From contig JBOZIK010000001.1 of NCBI GenBank assembly GCA_051453625.1, forward strand, positions 79,942,540 to 80,006,539: DNA of 64,000 nt, read 5' to 3'. Positions 60,181 through 64,000 of this stretch are shown here, piece by piece. Position 1 is the stretch's first letter. The number at the start of each line of letters is the position of its first letter. Position numbers and translations under genes: made by a program. The notes beneath the pieces were generated by a model. That model was given only the letters and a program-made list of their open reading frames with translations. It was not told the origin of the DNA and searched no databases. The DNA is from Welwitschia mirabilis (taxonomy: Eukaryota > Gnetophyta > Gnetopsida > Welwitschiales).

Positions 60181-60559
60181 GTTTATAAATCCTCTGATTA
60201 AAGGGAGGGCAGTAAACCAGATCTTTTAATTAGTTGACTAGATCTAGTTGACCAACCACATTTTCATTCTATCTCTTGATCTTTCCTAGCTCAACTTGAA
60301 TATGGTTAGGTCAACTAGTTTGAAGACTTGGTTAAATGAACCTAAAAGTGTTATAACCTAAGTCTCATTAGGTTAACTAGATTATAATTTAATCAATTTG
60401 ATCTAAAGGGTTATAGTATGAAAGGTAAGACAATGAACTTGATTTTTTTCCTTAAATATGATTTGATTGCTCTTCTTTATAAAATCTTATGAAGCCCTAA
60501 TCTTTTCCATTTACACCTATCCACATGTCACCTTTAGATCTATCTATCTCTCTTATATT
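60181..60559 (+). other. Spacer with TTGACC-type repeats upstream of the env-like ORF
   Basis: No supported frame. 60230-60385 has at least four units related to the LTR repeat (TAGTTGACTAGATCTAG, AGTTGACCAACCAC, GGTCAACTAG, GGTTAACTAGAT). Confidence 0.5.
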
Positions 60560-61610
60560 TAACATACCATGTGCTTTTAATGGTAAAGAGCCCCTCAAGA
60601 AGATTTTAAAGGAAGAAACAAGTAAAGATCTAAGGTATTTTTACTTTAGAATATCAATACCTAAACAAATTCATAGAGAAGTTTGAAAAGAAACTTGTCT
60701 ACTAGGAAGGGCCTATTACTTTTGAAGAGCTTAAAGAACTAAGAGATGTCATAATATGGCTAAATAAGCATAATTTATCTTATTTTCTTAATGTTTTAAG
60801 GTCAACCTATCCTTTTCTCACTAGAATGTTTTACTGTAATGCTTCCTTTGATGTTGACTCTTTTACTGTAACAACCTTTATTTTAGAAAGAAGGATTAGG
60901 TTACTGTAGATCTTATTGCCTTCTCATAAATCTCCCTAAAGAATATTATGAGGGGGTTTGATCTCTTTTTGATTCCATGGTGGATTAGTTGGAGGCCATC
61001 AGGAAGCTCTTTGGTAAGTCTCATAGGTCGAAAATGACCCTCTCCACCTCATATCTTATCCCAAAGTACTGGTTTTTTTCATTTCATTTTTACTTATAAG
61101 TTCTTACCTTTATTGGGTTATCATGATGAGAACTCTAACTATAGAGCCTACTTATTGTATTTATTGGAAACTAGGCATTCTATTAAGGCTCCTATCATTA
61201 TGTTAAAAACATGGTCTCTAAGTTGAAGTATCACAAGACTAGGAATCTTGTTTAATCTAGTTTAATTACAAATATTTATCATTACTTTAGAGTTTAGTTG
61301 TAACAAAGTTAGCAACCTTAAATCCTATGTCTACCATTGGGCATGCAGCTTTGTCCTACATGAATATTTTTATTGAATCTAAGAAATCTTCTAAGTCTCC
61401 TTCTCCTAAGCAAGCCTCTCCTGAAGAGACTCTTTCATACTTAAAGAGGTTATATTCTTGCACCAAATACATTAAAGAGGCTCTAATCATAGTAGGGTAC
61501 AAGGTAATAGACACTTCTGAGGAAGCTAATAGCTCTACTCAAAAGGCAGTAAAAAAATAGAAGGAATAAGAAGACCCAAATTCTGAAGAAGAATCTACTT
61601 AATCTCTTGT
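60560..61610 (+). pseudogene. Extra 3' ORF of the Sirevirus-like element (env-like)
   Basis: Between RNase H and the polypurine tract, about 1 kb reads, through stops, as one degraded protein: FEKKLVY, PITFEELKELRDVI, YPFLTRMFYCNASFDVDSF near 60800-60850, and the open 77-codon C-terminal part 61327-61560 (MSTIGHAALSYMNIFIESKK, Ser/Lys/Pro-rich linker, then YLKRLYSCTKYIKEALIIVG). Position and composition fit the env-like ORF of plant Sireviruses. Whether such proteins act at membranes is unresolved in the family, and no membrane segment is clear here. Confidence 0.6.
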
Positions 61611-62126
61611 CTTCTTTGTTATTTTTTAGTTGTGTAGTTATTGTTTATTTTATCTTATTTATTATTGATATCAAAAGGAGGAGAAATAGTAGTTGTATTT
61701 ATCACTTTCTCTCAATTACTATCAGTTAATTTTAGAAGTATGTATCAGTCATCTCAGTTGTGATTTCTCTTATGAGCACCTTCCTATTGTACTGCTTAAC
61801 ATTAAGTACTAGAAATGCATTCGGTATCATTTTTGTTTTACTATTTAATGCATATTTCTTTTACCATAAATCATAATTTTATTACATATATTATGAATAT
61901 TAAATATCTCATGAACCATGATTTTATCACACCTATTAAATGAATATTACATGTCTCATTAACTATACTTGAAAATTATTTATAATTATTGCTCTTATTG
62001 AAAACCATTTATTAATGCTTAATTTCATATATATGATCAATAATATTTGCAAATTCAATGGAAATTTTTTGAGGAGGATTTTTTCTAATTAATGTTTTAA
62101 ACTAAGTATAGTTTTTCATCAATGTC
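61611..62126 (+). other. Untranslated stretch before the Sirevirus-like polypurine tract
   Basis: AT-rich sequence without a supported frame. I see nothing beyond two loosely similar short units near 61870-61990 (CATGAACC/TCATTAAC contexts). Confidence 0.4.
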
Positions 62127-62138
62127 AAAGAAGAAGAT
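62127..62138 (+). other. Polypurine tract, Sirevirus-like element
   Basis: AAAGAAGAAGAT immediately before the 3' LTR start at 62139. Confidence 0.78.
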
Positions 62139-63344
62139 TATTAATTTATAATTTGTCAAGTTGATGTCAAACTAACATTTTCTATTTTAGAAAAACATGT
62201 TGTATTCATTGCGAAAAATATTAATCCTCATAAGTCACGATCTGAAATATTTTCTCAAAAAACATACCTAAAACTGATAAGTTTTAAACCCTCAAAGTAG
62301 TTGACCAAATCCCTAAGAAGTTAACTAAACCTATACTAAGAAGTATCAAAGAAAAATTCCTAAGGGATCAACCACATTCTTTAAGAGTCAACTAGATCTG
62401 TACAATAAATTTTTCACATCTAATAATCAAGGAATCAAATGGATTCCAAAGGGGTTAATAATATCTAGAGTAAAATGTTTTCATCATTTGTTGGCAAGGG
62501 GTTGACTAGATTTCTAAGGGGTCGACTAAACCCAGGCCAAAAAATACTATTCTACACTTTTTGATATGGGGTTGACTGGACCAAAATGGGGCTAATGGAC
62601 ATGAAGTAAAGTAGATCTTGAGGGGTTAACTAGACATGAATCCATAAGAAACTTGGATTGATCCAAAAAAGATAAAGATGATCCAATTCATTAACAGCAC
62701 ATGATGGGGTTGACCGGACATTTTAAGGGGTTGACCACTTATGATGGAAATGGAATTTTTCTAGACATTAGAATTATATTTTTTTAATCTCTTAAAGAAT
62801 CTATTTCACTTGTAAAACTCTAAAATGTTTCTTGTATATATTAGTAAACCATTAAAATCACGAAAAAAAGAACTTATGGCACTTCTTTGATTTGACCAAA
62901 AAATGAACAAATATATTTTATGATCATCAGTACCTGGTTAATTAGTTTGCACTATACATGAATTATAATATCATTTCAAGTAATGTAGTACCATCATTAT
63001 CACCAAATAGCATTCTCTCTAAAGATTGAAACTAAACCTATAAAAATTCCAATTGTAAAAATTTATAAGTGAATCTAGAATACTTGGAAAGTGATTAATA
63101 AAGATTTAGATTAGATATGAGTAGAAGCTGATCACTGAGAGTGGAGTAGGTGGTTTTCGAAATTACTATAAATCATGTACCTATCTTCATTGGCATTTTG
63201 TTCTTTTAGTTATTTTTCTTTTAAATTAGTTTTTATATTTCATATGCACAAATATCTTTTAATTTTTAATATTTATAAAGATAGCTTTTGAGGTTACTTA
63301 TTTTTTAAATCCTATTCACCTCCTCTAGGGTTCTAAATCCTTTA
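62139..63344 (+). repeat. 3' LTR of the Sirevirus-like element
   Basis: Starts TATTAAT, ends CCTTTA, followed by TSD ATTTT. TTGACC-type repeat units are clearer here than in the 5' LTR: GGGGTTGACTAGAT (62499), GGGGTCGACTAAAC (62518), GGGGTTGACTGGAC (62567), GGGGTTGACCGGAC (62705), GGGGTTGACCACTT (62727). The TATA candidate CTTGTATATATTAG is near 62830. Confidence 0.88.
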
Positions 63345-64000
63345 ATTTTATCTTTAAGTATTTCAAAAGCAAGCTGATAAAATTTATTTAATTCAAATTT
63401 AGCTTTTTTATCAGTAATAAGTGAAAAATTTTATAAATTTTAGCATAATTCTAAATAAAATGATGATAAAAACTAGAATGATGAACAAAGAATTAAACTT
63501 GTTTTATATTTATTAGAGGAGTTATGTTTTTAATGATACTTACTTTTTTAGGATTCATACTAATTTATTTATTAGAAATATGATGATCTAGGATAATTCC
63601 ATTATCAACTAAAAATAAACTCCTTTTCTAAGTTAAATGTAGGACACTCCTAATGCATTTAGTAAGGACTTTCTCTAATCTTTCTAAGATTTGTTTAAAG
63701 TCTTCATTATAGATTGAGAAGTTATTTATAAAAATTTCAATTGACTCCTATAACATATCAAAGGAGATAATCATCATTGTAAATTGAAAATAATCTGGAG
63801 CATTATAAAGTCTAAAAGACATCTATCTAAAGGCAAAAGTTCCAAAAGATGAAGTGAAAGTTGTTTTAGCTTAATTCATAGTAGCTATACAAACATAGTT
63901 ATAACCATTATATCTATTAAGAAAGTAATAAAAGACATGTCCTTAGGTTCTCTTGATCATTTGGTCAAGAAAAGATAAAGAGTAATGGTCTTTCTTCATT
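63345..64000 (-). pseudogene. Outer Athila reverse transcriptase, resumed
   Basis: Continuation of the minus-strand pol that breaks at 8756. Read from 64000 down: KKDHYSLSFLDQM, FTSSFGTFAF (about 63830-63850), FRLYNAPDYFQ (about 63790-63825), then the active site at 63710-63735 reads FINNFSIYNED: both catalytic Asp of the usual MDD have become Asn. DHHISNK and the connection domain follow to 63345. The element extends beyond the right edge. Confidence 0.87.

Larger units (their letters stand above)
8757..63344 (+). mobile_element. Sirevirus-like Ty1/copia element, interrupted by two nested elements
   Basis: Full-length by its ends: LTRs at 8757-9982 and 62139-63344, 5-bp TSD ATTTT at 8752-8756 and 63345-63349, an initiator-Met-tRNA primer site at 9985 and a polypurine tract just before 62139. 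Subtracting the insertions at 11050-44130 and 45523-57985 leaves roughly 9 kb, within the usual size of plant Sireviruses. Gene order is gag (two zinc knuckles), protease/integrase, RT, RNase H and an extra 3' ORF resembling Sirevirus env-like proteins. The lineage call rests on the gag architecture, LTR length and extra ORF. All genes carry stops. Confidence 0.85.

Noticed and set aside
1-64000. Bacterial or viral origin, or a host gene cluster
   Set aside because: Plant-type LTRs, primer sites, TSDs and decayed retrotransposon domains account for essentially all interpretable sequence; no ribosome-binding-site-led operons or intron-exon gene structure were seen.

Overview
This is plant nuclear DNA, most likely from an angiosperm. 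Every kilobase I can interpret belongs to LTR retrotransposons of plant lineages: Athila-like and Tekay/Del-like Ty3/gypsy, and Sirevirus-like and Ale/Retrofit-like Ty1/copia. The sequence is very AT-rich, has scaffold gaps, and shows heavy C-to-T / G-to-A decay. I see no credible host gene, no rRNA or functional tRNA gene, no CRISPR array and nothing prokaryotic. All coding features are pseudogenes with many stops and frameshifts. I cannot name the species.

The layout is a nest of insertions that can be unpacked from target-site duplications (TSDs) and from reading frames that stop at one junction and resume at the other. (0) The outermost visible host is an Athila-like element on the minus strand, at about 4361-8756 and 63345-64000. 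(1) A Sirevirus-like copia on the plus strand (8757-63344, TSD ATTTT) interrupts its pol between reverse transcriptase and RNase H. (2a) A Tekay/Del-like element on the plus strand (11050-44130, TSD AAGAG) interrupts the gag of that copia. (2b) An Athila-like element on the plus strand (45523-57985, TSD ATCAT) interrupts its integrase. (3) The long 5' LTR of the Tekay element is itself split twice: by a minus-strand Athila composite at 11823-28547 and by an Ale-like copia at 30154-35180. The left edge (1-4360) is a further minus-strand, non-autonomous Athila derivative with its 5' LTR.

Within the 11823-28547 composite, scaffold gaps separate pieces of at least three Athila copies. One is an autonomous type with gag, protease, RT, RNase H and integrase (17986-24034). 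The others are a non-autonomous type in which most of pol is replaced by a different reading frame encoding a coiled-coil, Ser/Pro-rich protein.

Points that stand out: the degree of nesting; five decayed tRNA-Asp-type or related primer sites whose differences from the canonical site are almost all transitions; repeated loss of catalytic Asp/Glu/Cys by G-to-A changes; a palindromic GTCATCC...GGATGAC motif scattered through all the Athila copies; a TTGACC-type repeat cluster in the Sirevirus-like LTRs; and a strong CpG asymmetry between the two LTRs of the Tekay element. Domain limits are read by eye and are approximate; element ends supported by TSDs are given to the base.
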